Positions 1 to 8,077 of a stretch of 20,542 bases of DNA are shown in pieces (position 1 is the stretch's first letter; the number at the start of each line of letters is the position of its first letter). The DNA is from a virus. The translations under genes and the position numbers were made by a program. The stretch lies in IMG/VR virus record IMGVR_UViG_3300044470_000050, positions 1 through 20,542 of that record; one strand, 5' to 3'. A model generated the notes under the pieces. It was not told the DNA's origin, did not search any database, and saw only the letters and a list, made by a program, of their open reading frames with translations.

Positions 1-3000
1 TGGTGACGGGTTCGTATCGGTCTCGCGCCATAATAGAAGTGAAACATCGCTTATCTGAATGCCGCCTGCTGGAATGGTAATCTTCATTGCAGGAACCCCG
101 TTATAGTTACATGGTTGACCTTCCCACGTACTATACGCACCAGCGTTAAGCGCCCAATCTCCGTCGTGTGTAAAGTTATATGGGTCGCTATGCTGTGCCC
201 ATTTATTATACGACTGATGAGTAGTCGTGTTTCTTCCGACCCTCATTCCGGTATCTCTAGGGGTAACGCCCGGCGTATAACCGTCACAGGAGATAAAATC
301 ATTATCCGGCGTAACTTTAAACATTACGTACTCTCCGACTATATCGGGATTTTGTAGCTTTACGAGCGGGAGATAATAAGATGGAGAGTTAAGTGTCATT
401 TCACCCGGTGAGCTTCCCGCACCGCGCGGATAAAGCTGCGTTACGATTGGTGAATAGTCATATTGAACCGCTACGCCCGTCATATTCTTACCGAATGAGA
501 TAACCGGAGGTTGTGCTGTGTGATAGCCGCTTGGGTTATACTTACCGTTAAGAATCCATAAGTCCGCTAGATAATTGTTCGCGCATACCGCAGAAGAAAG
601 TCCCACATTATACTGTCTAAATACAGCTATCGAGGCGTATATGTTATTAGAAAGCGTATAGTCATTTCCGAGGTAAATATCGAACTCGTTAGTCTCACCG
701 AAATTACCCCACGATTGACCGTTATTAGATGAGTTAATTGTATAAAGACTGTAATCGCTTCCGCACGCGTAAATATTAAGATTTCCGACGTCTGACGCGA
801 TTATCGCCGTTGTGCCGTTTATAATACCGCCTAATGACGTCCAGCTAGCCCATAGACCAAGATTAAACCAAACTGCGTTATCAGTGCCGTGTACAGCTAA
901 CGCGATACTTCCGTCAGACGTCACACACGCCGATGGGCCGGTTCCTAACGGTAACATGCCGCCAGCAGTCGACGCAGCCCACGCGCTAAACGTAGAGCCG
1001 TCGGTTGTATTAGTCTGCCATGTTGTTCCATCGCTCCCTCGACCGAATACCGAAATAACACCACTAGCCGTTGTTACGGCCGCTGGCGCTGACGAGAGAG
1101 TTGCGCTAATCGAAGTCCACGCACCCCACGTTGAACCGCCGTTCGTGCTCGTGAGTTGCCAAAGGTTGTTATCGGTTCCCTGTATGAAAACATCGATTCT
1201 ATTTCCGTATTGACATACACTTGGCCCCGATGCTAGTTGTGCCCCTAAAGACGCCCACGCACCCCACGCGCCACTTGAATATGTAAGCCACCATAGGGCG
1301 TTATCACCGCCTCGCGCGAACACATGCATTGTGCCTACCGATGGTGCTACCGCTGCTGGTGAAGCTGAGATGTTACCCCCGCCGATGTTTTCGAAATTCA
1401 CTATGCCAGTGCCGGGGTCATACGTGTGGAAGATGCTACCGCTATTTGAGTCAACTATGAACACATCTTTTCTTCCACCACCCCACGAGCACGCCGCGGG
1501 GCCGGTTCCGCTCTTTATCCGCCAAGAGTCATACATCCACGACGACGCGGTACTACTCTGCACCTTCAAAAGCGTCTGCGCTACGCCATCGAGATAAACG
1601 GTCGGTGCGACCTGCGTATTATTAGACCATACGACTTGTAGATAGTACCATTTACCAATCTGTACCGAATTAATCGGGGTTCGATACGTCTCGGGACTGT
1701 TATTTATCGTATTTCTACTTACAACAAGATAATTATCGTCATTAAATACCCAAATACCCCAAAAACCATACTGCTGTCGCTTCGTCCATAGCATCCCGTT
1801 TGAGCTTTCCTTATTAAGCATAAACATCATTTCGGTTGTCGAACCGGCGAGGTTATCCGTCGCTGCGCCGTGAGGCACGTCGATGTAGTCGTTAGTGCCG
1901 TTAAACGTCCACTCGCCGTATGATTTCGCCGCTATAGCATATACAAGCTCGCCACCAGCCCATGGGGAGATACGCGCCATATGTGTAGCATCTCCGGCAT
2001 AGTAGAATCGCATAACGTGATTACCAAGCGGCGCCTTATACGTAATAGACCATTTACCTGTCGCGTCTGTTGTGGTCGTGGCGATAGTCTGCCAACCATT
2101 ACTCGACCCCCAATAGTCGGGCGTCGTTACCGTTGGGTCTTCTTGTAGTTCTATTACCGCGTTCGCGACAGGTGAAAAGTCTGTTGCCGTGCGAAGCACA
2201 CCAGAGAAGTTAAGCGGATTTGATTGCGAACCGAAACCGAAGCCAGCACCTAGGTTAAGCGTACAAATCTGCGTATCTTCTGCGGGTTCCCATAAGGCAC
2301 CAGACGGGGGATAATATTCCATTAATGAATTTGTAACAGACTCATAGCCCCACGACTGATATTGGTTCTCTACTAAATCGGCGCCCATCGACTCAGTGCC
2401 GTATGTCTGCGGGAACCATACAAGAAAAGAGGTCATCCCGACGTTATTCGCGTATGACCAATCAATAATATCCTTATACGTCGGACTAACGTCTTCCATC
2501 GAGTGCGTTTGCATCTCGTTAAAATTCGCACCAGCGTCAACTAGTAGGCCGTTTTTAATGCCCCTCGCGTGTGCGGCCTTAGTTCCGTCTTCGATATCTG
2601 GAACATTAATAAGCTCGTAACATTCCCAAGCGTTAAGAACGGTGCCGGTTTCTATGTAAATATCCTTCCAGAGTCCTACGGGGTAGTTGTAGTTAACATA
2701 ACCCTCAAAGTAATTCTCGGTTAACCACGTCGCGACGCCCTGTTGTCCTGCTTCTGAACATACGATTGTCCAACCAGCGTTTTTCATCATCTGGAAATAG
2801 GAGTCGTAGTTAGAAAGAATACCGCTGGTAGTGTCGATATCGACACCTTCGAGGTCGAGCCACGCCTGCATTCCGTAACTTTCTATTAAAGTTTTCTCTG
2901 CCGCGTAATTATTAGTAGAATCCATTGCTAAGAGAATACACGTATCGAATCCCCTATAAGCAAAGTATTGAATCTGTCCATCATTTATCGCCGAAGGTGG

Positions 3001-6000
3001 AAGACATACCTGATATGAAATATGTGGTAAACCGGCTTTTTGCGTAGTAGGGCGTCGTAGCTGTTCGTTCGATAGCGCCGCATAATCCTGTTGATACGCT
3101 AACCCGTTGTACTGTGCGCCGCCGTTACCTTCATTTAGAATGGCTAATCCAGTAGTTGGCCACATATCATAAATAATCGCCGCGTCTGCTGTGTCTGCAT
3201 CTACGCGCCATCTGTTTGCGTAATACTCACTTGATAGCGTTTGGTTATCGAGTGCTTTCGAATGGTATTTCATATACGAAAGCGTCATAGGGAGATTTTC
3301 GTATAGGTTCGCGTCGTTACCGATGAATATGTCATAACCAGCGTCAGAAGCCCAACTACCGCTACCGTGTGGTGTTGCGCGTGTCATCGATAAAGGTGTG
3401 CCGTTTATATACACAACCGGTCTAAAACCGACGCCCTGTGAGCACTCCCATACGACTTGTAAATATAACCAATAAAGATAAGGGATGCTGTTAGTAGCTG
3501 AATACCATACGTCACCAACACCGCCCGTCGTTTGTCGCCATATGGCTAGTCGTTTATTCCAAGAATCAACCGTTATCTCAAAACCGTCTTTAGAGAATAA
3601 ACAGCCATACTGGGCGTTTCCGCCGCCGTTAATTATAAGAATCGCTTGGAACGTAATATCCATAACGTCGTCTAGCGTATCACACGAGGCAATTTTAATG
3701 TTGTCCCCAACGCCGTTAAACTCCCACGCGGGGGCGCCGTTATTAAGAACCGTATAGCCATTAGTGTAGGTTAAACCGTTACCATCGGTTCCGGCAAGAC
3801 CTCCGTCGTTTGTAATACTATTTCCGATTGAGGGGAAGTTATCGTAGACGATAAGCGCGGCTTCTGTTACGTTTTCGGGCATATACGCGTTCTGAATCGC
3901 GGCGAAGGAAGAGGCAATAGTTAGAATACGTACCGAGGGATTCGACGGCGGTACGTAGACCCTTAAATAACCACCCGTTTGTTGAATTATCTTATCTACG
4001 CCCGTCTTTATCGTTTCCCAACTTAAATCAACGTCTAAAGGAATATCTAGCGCGGGGTCGATGTAAATTCCAGTAATCACCCCGTCATCTAGCGCTTCTT
4101 GACTAATATCGGCAACAACCTGTGAGGTTCGTCGTTGCGCGCTCGTGTACTCAAAAGAAATCTCGTATCTATTTAGGTACTCTTCGGGGCCATCGCACGT
4201 AACGAGTATATTATATCCCGAGCCAGTACCGAGTAATTGACCACCACTCCCCTGTACGCCGCCTATGTCGCCGTATCCCTCTACCTTTTGAAGTACGTAT
4301 GCTTGTTTAAACTGGTTATCTCGTCCATAGTGCCATACCTCGATGCCATTCGGCTCACCTTGAAATAGCGCGGATTTCGGGTCGTCGAGTTGAAGATTAA
4401 ACGTTAACGAATCGGGCATACCGATTTCTTGCTGAGTCTGTGGTGCTATGTTCTTATCTAGAACGCCGAGCAGGTTATAGGCATTTACGATTCCGATTTT
4501 ACCCCAACTACCCCAATTTGTGCTATCCTTAGATTGAATACCCCATAGCGCGGCGTCGTTTCCCCGACCATATACTGAGATTTCGTTCGCGGAATTTGAA
4601 ACCGCCGACGGCGAGGACGTAAGCATACCACCTAAGCACGACCAATTAGTCCACGTGCCGGATATGTCTGAGACCTGCCAATACGCCTGTTCGACGCCCA
4701 TTATAAATACATCGAATCGATTATTCGCACTCGATACGAGCGACGGTGCCGCGTTAGTGTAAAGTTGACCGCCTAACGTAGCCCACGCGTTCCAATCAAA
4801 GCCGGTGGTAGTCCATCTTAGCCAACACGCACCGTCGCTGCCGCGCACTGCGACAGCAACGCTCGAACCTCCGTACCACGTACAACCCGGGCCCGACGTT
4901 AGGCTTCCGCCTAATGACGACCACGCCGACCAACCTCCGCCGCCATTCTCAATATGCCATAAGGCGTTGTCTGTGCCTTTAATAAAAACATCAATTCTTC
5001 CGCTCGCCCACGCACACGCGGTAGGGCCGGTGTTTGGTGCTATTAGCGCACCTAAAGACGTCCAGTCCCCCCATGTAGTCCCGCCGTCGTTTGTTTGAAT
5101 ATGCCATACTGCTAAATCTGAACCCGACGCGAAAACATGAATAACATTAGTAGCAGTAGCGACGGCCGCGAGATTCGAGAATGTAATCCCCCCTAAATCA
5201 GTAGACGATTGCCACTGGTCGGCGTTTGAGAGATGAATAAGCGTTCTATCGGTTTCTTGAATAAATATATCCTCTCTACCATTACCCCATGAGCACGCTG
5301 CCGGAGATGAGCCGTCGTTTATGAGCCAGCCCGGCGCTTTCTGACGAACTTCTAACGTATATGGAACGGTTATCGGAATTGGTGAGGATGGTAAAAGAAT
5401 TCTATTAACGTCGACGCTTTCTTGAATCGAGAGCGTTATATATTCAGTTATTTTAACCGGTGCTTCGTTTAGTCCTACCTGACTTCGTTCAATTACGTCT
5501 AATCGAATAGTTTCAGTTGAGCCGATAGACGGAACGCGGGTAGTATCGGTAATAGAAAGATTAAGCGTCTCGGTGCTTGCTATACCAATCTTAGCTACTT
5601 GGTCGGTAACGGATAGATTAATTGTTTCGGAAGAGCATACATACGTAACAAAGCTTCCTACCGGCGAAGATATTTCTCTAAAGGAAAGTTGGATGGTCTC
5701 TGTTGAGGTAACGGTTGGGGATGGTGTTACGGTTGTCTGAGAGAACTCTTTTACTGAGAGTGCGATTATTTCCGTAGAAGGTGCTGTTGTGTGACTCGAC
5801 GTAGAATACGCCGAAGTTTCGTGAAACGAAAGAGGAATAGTTTCTAATGAATAGACATTAACCGACTGTCCGGTAATCTGTGTGGTATGTTGTTCTATAA
5901 TATTAAGTTTAATATTCTCAGCGTCGGTTATGTAGGTCTTAAGTGAGGTTGATTGCGTAAGCGAGAGATTAATCGTTTCGCTTGACGATTTATTAACGAC

Positions 6001-7446
6001 CGGAATACCCCACCGAACGCGGTCGGTCGCGTAATCGGTAGCCATTTGCGCTACCGTTTGATTCGTATTAAGCCACCGAATTATCGCTATGTCGGCGTCT
6101 AGGCCTTCGTTCCTACCGACACTTGTGTCCTGCTGACCGAATATGATAGACGAGCTACCGTCAAAGAGCCAATCACCTGTTCCGACCATACCATGCGTAA
6201 CGCTAACTTGTACGCCGTTTACGCAGATGATGGGTGGGGAATTAACGGAATCATACGGCAGCGACGCGGGGCCGCTTCCACATCGCCAGCTTATAGAGAC
6301 GTAGTTCCACGCGTTCTGTGTAATAACGCCGCTATTTGTACACCATACATCAGAGTTATTATCCGTAGTCGGTCGCGTGAGCCAAATAGCATTAGTAGTA
6401 TCTAAAAACGACTGAAACATCCTATCAAGAGAGGGTGGCGGCGTAAGCTTAGTAAAGAGCGCCGGATACATGCTATAATTAAATCCTCTATGATAGAATC
6501 CAATCTCGTAGGTAAACTTATCAATGTCATTAATTAGGTTATATTCACCAGAAGTAGTATTATAAATACAATCAGTTGAGTCGGAGAAGACCCACTGCGC
6601 GTAGCTGTTTAGTGGCGCGTAATCGTTATTTTCTCCGATTCCGGGATACGCCCCTGTAGAACCTGAATCCGGTATTACCGTTGTATTCGGCTGCCAGTTA
6701 GAATAAATAATCGACCCGCGAGGCAATGGGTCGTTACTTGCGTTATAGCGGTGAAGTCTATCCACATACCACATCCCATGGCTCGGGCCGGTAAAGTCTT
6801 GAACTGAATTATACTGTCTAAACGTATAAAGCCAGCCGGGGAAGCCCGGGGTGAGGGGCGACCAGCATAGGTAGTGAGGTACTCCGTTATCACCCGCCCA
6901 CGAACCCTTCGGGGTGCCAGTCGATACAATCGATACGGCTTGGCCCGTAGGTACTGCCCCATCAATGCCGAGGTAAACCGCCGGATATGAAAATGTGGTA
7001 GGTGTAGCGGCGTTCCACGCTATCTGTAGATAATAGTCGTGTTGTCCCGATGAGAGGTTAGCGATTGCAAAAGTTACCGCGCCGCCACCACTACTACTAG
7101 AAAAACATCGGGTAAGATTAAGCGTATTATTATATATATAAATCTGGAACGGCTCTGCTGCTCCAGTGCCGGTTTCTTCCGTCCAAAGTGCATATGGCCC
7201 ACTACTACTATTAAAGCTAAATCCAATCTCCCACGAGACTTGAGCAAGGTTACTCGCTGCAGTACCGCCGGGTAATGTTATCTCATCATTAGTACCAAAC
7301 GGCCCCCACGCGGTCGTACCGTTTGGTAGGGTATGAAAGTTAGTAGTAGTATTACCTAGAACTTGCGCGTAGTAACCATTGGATACTGCTACTTTATTCT
7401 GCCACGTCGAGGCGTTTATAGGTGTAAAATAGAGAATTTGAGACAC
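1..7446 (-). CDS. Giant tail-tip hub (Tal-like) protein with nested lectin, LamG and TIM-barrel modules; 3' end outside window
   Basis: The frame is open for 2482 codons from GTG at 7446 to the left edge, with no stop seen; an in-frame TAG just upstream rules out an earlier ATG, and GCGGAG lies about six bases before the GTG. Domains I read, in rough residues: LamG-like 1-250; LamG-like 257-480; nine STETI-type repeats 486-681; start of a tail-hub domain about 693; six-module PLL/DUF346-like propeller 705-982; hub continues 985-1175; LamG-like 1189-1415; TIM-barrel-like enzyme domain 1455-1715; Ig-like 1740-1826; LamG-like 1836-1975, resuming at 2250-2300, with a second six-module propeller between; hub resumes about 2313 with FGKN and VTQLYPRG. 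Known for the family: Tal/gpJ-type hubs close the tail tip and carry receptor-binding or degrading modules. Inferred: this is the adsorption apparatus. Hub assignment rests on motif resemblance and position after Dit; the substrate is unknown. Confidence 0.85.
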   Translation of the reverse strand, partial: MSQILYFTPINASTWQNKVAVSNGYYAQVLGNTTTNFHTLPNGTTAWGPFGTNDEITLPGGTAASNLAQVSWEIGFSFNSSSGPYALWTEETGTGAAEPFQIYIYNNTLNLTRCFSSSSGGGAVTFAIANLSSGQHDYYLQIAWNAATPTTFSYPAVYLGIDGAVPTGQAVSIVSTGTPKGSWAGDNGVPHYLCWSPLTPGFPGWLYTFRQYNSVQDFTGPSHGMWYVDRLHRYNASNDPLPRGSIIYSNWQPNTTVIPDSGSTGAYPGIGENNDYAPLNSYAQWVFSDSTDCIYNTTSGEYNLINDIDKFTYEIGFYHRGFNYSMYPALFTKLTPPPSLDRMFQSFLDTTNAIWLTRPTTDNNSDVWCTNSGVITQNAWNYVSISWRCGSGPASLPYDSVNSPPIICVNGVQVSVTHGMVGTGDWLFDGSSSIIFGQQDTSVGRNEGLDADIAIIRWLNTNQTVAQMATDYATDRVRWGIPVVNKSSSETINLSLTQSTSLKTYITDAENIKLNIIEQHTTQITGQSVNVYSLETIPLSFHETSAYSTSSHTTAPSTEIIALSVKEFSQTTVTPSPTVTSTETIQLSFREISSPVGSFVTYVCSSETINLSVTDQVAKIGIASTETLNLSITDTTRVPSIGSTETIRLDVIERSQVGLNEAPVKITEYITLSIQESVDVNRILLPSSPIPITVPYTLEVRQKAPGWLINDGSSPAACSWGNGREDIFIQETDRTLIHLSNADQWQSSTDLGGITFSNLAAVATATNVIHVFASGSDLAVWHIQTNDGGTTWGDWTSLGALIAPNTGPTACAWASGRIDVFIKGTDNALWHIENGGGGWSAWSSLGGSLTSGPGCTWYGGSSVAVAVRGSDGACWLRWTTTGFDWNAWATLGGQLYTNAAPSLVSSANNRFDVFIMGVEQAYWQVSDISGTWTNWSCLGGMLTSSPSAVSNSANEISVYGRGNDAALWGIQSKDSTNWGSWGKIGIVNAYNLLGVLDKNIAPQTQQEIGMPDSLTFNLQLDDPKSALFQGEPNGIEVWHYGRDNQFKQAYVLQKVEGYGDIGGVQGSGGQLLGTGSGYNILVTCDGPEEYLNRYEISFEYTSAQRRTSQVVADISQEALDDGVITGIYIDPALDIPLDVDLSWETIKTGVDKIIQQTGGYLRVYVPPSNPSVRILTIASSFAAIQNAYMPENVTEAALIVYDNFPSIGNSITNDGGLAGTDGNGLTYTNGYTVLNNGAPAWEFNGVGDNIKIASCDTLDDVMDITFQAILIINGGGNAQYGCLFSKDGFEITVDSWNKRLAIWRQTTGGVGDVWYSATNSIPYLYWLYLQVVWECSQGVGFRPVVYINGTPLSMTRATPHGSGSWASDAGYDIFIGNDANLYENLPMTLSYMKYHSKALDNQTLSSEYYANRWRVDADTADAAIIYDMWPTTGLAILNEGNGGAQYNGLAYQQDYAALSNEQLRRPTTQKAGLPHISYQVCLPPSAINDGQIQYFAYRGFDTCILLAMDSTNNYAAEKTLIESYGMQAWLDLEGVDIDTTSGILSNYDSYFQMMKNAGWTIVCSEAGQQGVATWLTENYFEGYVNYNYPVGLWKDIYIETGTVLNAWECYELINVPDIEDGTKAAHARGIKNGLLVDAGANFNEMQTHSMEDVSPTYKDIIDWSYANNVGMTSFLVWFPQTYGTESMGADLVENQYQSWGYESVTNSLMEYYPPSGALWEPAEDTQICTLNLGAGFGFGSQSNPLNFSGVLRTATDFSPVANAVIELQEDPTVTTPDYWGSSNGWQTIATTTTDATGKWSITYKAPLGNHVMRFYYAGDATHMARISPWAGGELVYAIAAKSYGEWTFNGTNDYIDVPHGAATDNLAGSTTEMMFMLNKESSNGMLWTKRQQYGFWGIWVFNDDNYLVVSRNTINNSPETYRTPINSVQIGKWYYLQVVWSNNTQVAPTVYLDGVAQTLLKVQSSTASSWMYDSWRIKSGTGPAACSWGGGRKDVFIVDSNSGSIFHTYDPGTGIVNFENIGGGNISASPAAVAPSVGTMHVFARGGDNALWWLTYSSGAWGAWASLGAQLASGPSVCQYGNRIDVFIQGTDNNLWQLTSTNGGSTWGAWTSISATLSSAPAAVTTASGVISVFGRGSDGTTWQTNTTDGSTFSAWAASTAGGMLPLGTGPSACVTSDGSIALAVHGTDNAVWFNLGLWASWTSLGGIINGTTAIIASDVGNLNIYACGSDYSLYTINSSNNGQSWGNFGETNEFDIYLGNDYTLSNNIYASIAVFRQYNVGLSSAVCANNYLADLWILNGKYNPSGYHTAQPPVISFGKNMTGVAVQYDYSPIVTQLYPRGAGSSPGEMTLNSPSYYLPLVKLQNPDIVGEYVMFKVTPDNDFISCDGYTPGVTPRDTGMRVGRNTTTHQSYNKWAQHSDPYNFTHDGDWALNAGAYSTWEGQPCNYNGVPAMKITIPAGGIQISDVSLLLWRETDTNPSP
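697..1521 (-). other. Second PLL/DUF346-like beta-propeller, inserted in a LamG domain
   Basis: Six modules of about 46 residues, each with a D-V-F-x-x-G-x-D-N-A-x-W core and a W-x-x-W-x-S-L-G end (for example VFARGGDNALWW and GAWASLGA). It begins with the signature PAACSWGGGRKDVFI, nearly the same as the first propeller. The flanking sequences SSWMYDSW and EFDIYLGND are adjacent strands in the uninterrupted LamG at residues 1189-1415 (GSWASDAGYDIFIGND), so the propeller appears to be an insertion. Related lectins (Photorhabdus PLL family) bind fucosylated or O-methylated sugars; the ligand here is unknown. Confidence 0.7.
2290..3090 (-). other. TIM-barrel-like enzyme domain in the tail-tip protein
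   Basis: Residues about 1455-1715 of the giant protein alternate hydrophobic strands and helices in the manner of a (beta/alpha)8 barrel: FDTCILLAMD, MQAWLDLEGVDID (E near 1533), WTIVCSEAG (E near 1565), LNAWECYEL, NGLLVDAGANF and SFLVWFPQ. Acidic residues sit at several strand ends, as in retaining or inverting glycosidases, but I do not recognise the family and cannot assign the catalytic pair. Its place between LamG domains in a tail-tip protein suggests a depolymerase of a host surface polymer. It could also be an inactive binding barrel. Confidence 0.5.
4492..5335 (-). other. First PLL/DUF346-like beta-propeller in the tail-tip protein
   Basis: Six modules of about 46 residues with the repeated core D-V-F-x-x-G-x-D-N-A-L-W-H and end W-x-x-W-x-S-L-G-G (for example IDVFIKGTDNALWHIE, GGWSAWSSLGG). 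It opens with PAACSWGNGREDIFI. On its left is VPYTLEVR and on its right NLLGVLDKN; joined, they look like the first beta-hairpin of a tail-hub domain. Six sequence modules are visible; PLL-type lectins are usually seven-bladed, so a seventh blade may be divergent or formed by the ends. Confidence 0.7.
5404..5991 (-). repeat. Nine-copy STETI-type protein repeat in the tail-tip gene
   Basis: Residues about 486-681 contain nine copies of a short motif, S-[TS]-E-T-I-x-L-S-[VFI]-x-[ED], separated by 8-13 variable, Thr/Ser/Pro-rich residues. Examples: SSETINLSLTQ, STETIQLSFRE, SSETINLSVTD, STETLNLSITD, STETIRLDVIE. The period is about 19-25 residues, irregular in length. DNA copies are diverged, so this is an old repeat rather than a recent slippage product. 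It most likely forms a beta-strand stalk between the N-terminal LamG domains and the hub. I do not recognise a named family. Confidence 0.75.
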
Positions 7447-7508
7447 GCTACGCTCCGCTAGGTAAGCTAACTAAAGAGAGGCGTATGAGGCGCATATGCC
7501 GCGCTCCC

Positions 7509-7913
7509 TTACGCTGAAGCTATGACTATTGTTTTAGTAAGAACAACTGATTCGTTGCTCGTCTTCGTGATGAGGTTTTCCTGTGCTCGAGTGAGCATAC
7601 AGTTCGGTGCCGAGCCGTTAAACGATGCCGCACCAGAGGCGTTAAATACACCATTCTCGTACCACGTAAATACCGCATCCGCAGCCGCAAAGGTCGCAAC
7701 GAAAACCATAGAGTTAGCCGTTACCGTTACAGAATCGCATTGCTTCCAGAGTTTATTAGAACCTGATGCTTGTAGTGTGTGCTGACTTGAGCTAAAGGCC
7801 GTTTGCCCGTCGCCTACTGCTAGATATGAATTAGCAGCGCTAAATCCGTTCCAATTTCCATCATCCGCGATTAATGAGGCAATCGCGTTTAATCCGTCGT
7901 TGGTTACTCCCAT
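7509..7913 (-). CDS. Small tail structural protein of a widespread virion family (134 aa)
   Basis: ATG at 7913 follows CTAGGAGAAAATGAA, a clear ribosome binding site. The pattern N-x-F-x-x-A-N-S-Y-L-A-V-G-D-G-Q-T-A-F near residues 24-40, the K-L-W-K-Q-C-D-S-V-T-V segment and W-Y-E-N-G-V-F-N-A-S-G near 83-93 match a small phage tail protein family recurring in siphovirus tail-tip clusters (the 'NEWGVFNA' type). The C-terminal half is strand-rich. It lies between Dit and the giant hub gene, so a role in the tip or as a fibre base is likely; no enzymatic residues are evident. Function is inferred from family resemblance and position only. Confidence 0.75.
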   Translation of the reverse strand: MGVTNDGLNAIASLIADDGNWNGFSAANSYLAVGDGQTAFSSSQHTLQASGSNKLWKQCDSVTVTANSMVFVATFAAADAVFTWYENGVFNASGAASFNGSAPNCMLTRAQENLITKTSNESVVLTKTIVIASA

Positions 7914-7924
7914 TTCATTTTCTC

Positions 7925-8068
7925 CTAGATGTAGTTCTCTCTCTTTCGTTCGATTATTCTCTTTTCACACGTAGGCCAGTAGAGCCCACCCGCCCAAAAG
8001 AGAAAGGGGCGGGTTATCTCTAGCTTATCTATTTCTATTATTTTTAATCTAAGTTTATTCTCTTCCAT
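7925..8068 (-). CDS. Possible 47-aa ORF between Dit and the 134-aa gene
   Basis: ATG at 8068 lies nine bases after the Dit stop (TAA), with AAAGG as a ribosome binding site seven bases upstream, and the frame runs to TAG at 7925, twelve bases before the next gene's ATG. It fills the gap almost exactly. The product begins MEENKLRLKIIEIDKLEI, has a short hydrophobic centre (PFLFWAGGLYWP) with one Cys, and a basic end (KRIIERKREN). It matches no family I know. A perfect 8-bp hairpin lies inside the coding sequence, so the stretch could instead be a structured intergenic RNA. Confidence 0.55.
   Translation of the reverse strand: MEENKLRLKIIEIDKLEITRPFLFWAGGLYWPTCEKRIIERKRENYI
7988..8014 (-). promoter_or_regulatory. 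Strong 8-bp hairpin inside the small ORF
   Basis: ACCCGCCC and GGGCGGGT form a perfect 8-bp, mostly G:C stem with an 11-base pyrimidine-rich loop on the minus-strand transcript. No T-run follows on the minus strand, so a standard intrinsic terminator is not supported. It lies 75 bases upstream of the 134-aa gene start and may affect mRNA processing or set expression of the tip genes relative to Dit. Confidence 0.5.
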
Positions 8069-8077
8069 TTCGTACCT

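Noticed and set aside
812-1213. Plus-strand open frames across the window, including the 130-180 aa ones near 812, 11815, 12449, 15101 and 18878
   Set aside because: They lie wholly opposite well-supported minus-strand genes, lack sensible ribosome sites, and their products are Pro/Ala/Ser/Arg-rich or otherwise lack coherent domains, as expected of antisense frames.
2290-3090. Pseudomurein endoisopeptidase or lysozyme assignment for the enzyme-like domain
   Set aside because: No Cys-His-Asp protease signature or typical lysozyme motif is present; the alternating pattern suits a TIM barrel better.
6675-6965. A 96-aa minus-strand frame inside the giant gene, and similar 60-78 aa frames at 14188, 17200, 18721 and 19126
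   Set aside because: Each is an out-of-frame shadow of a longer gene with recognisable domains; none has a ribosome site or a recognisable protein.
1-7446. Diversity-generating retroelement acting on the tail-tip protein
   Set aside because: No reverse transcriptase, template repeat or C-type lectin end is visible here; the gene's 3' end is outside the window, so this stays open but unsupported.
7447-7508. A promoter or short ORF in the 62-base gap before the giant gene
   Set aside because: Only a seven-codon frame, a small GCATATGC palindrome and the ribosome site for the giant gene are visible; no convincing promoter.
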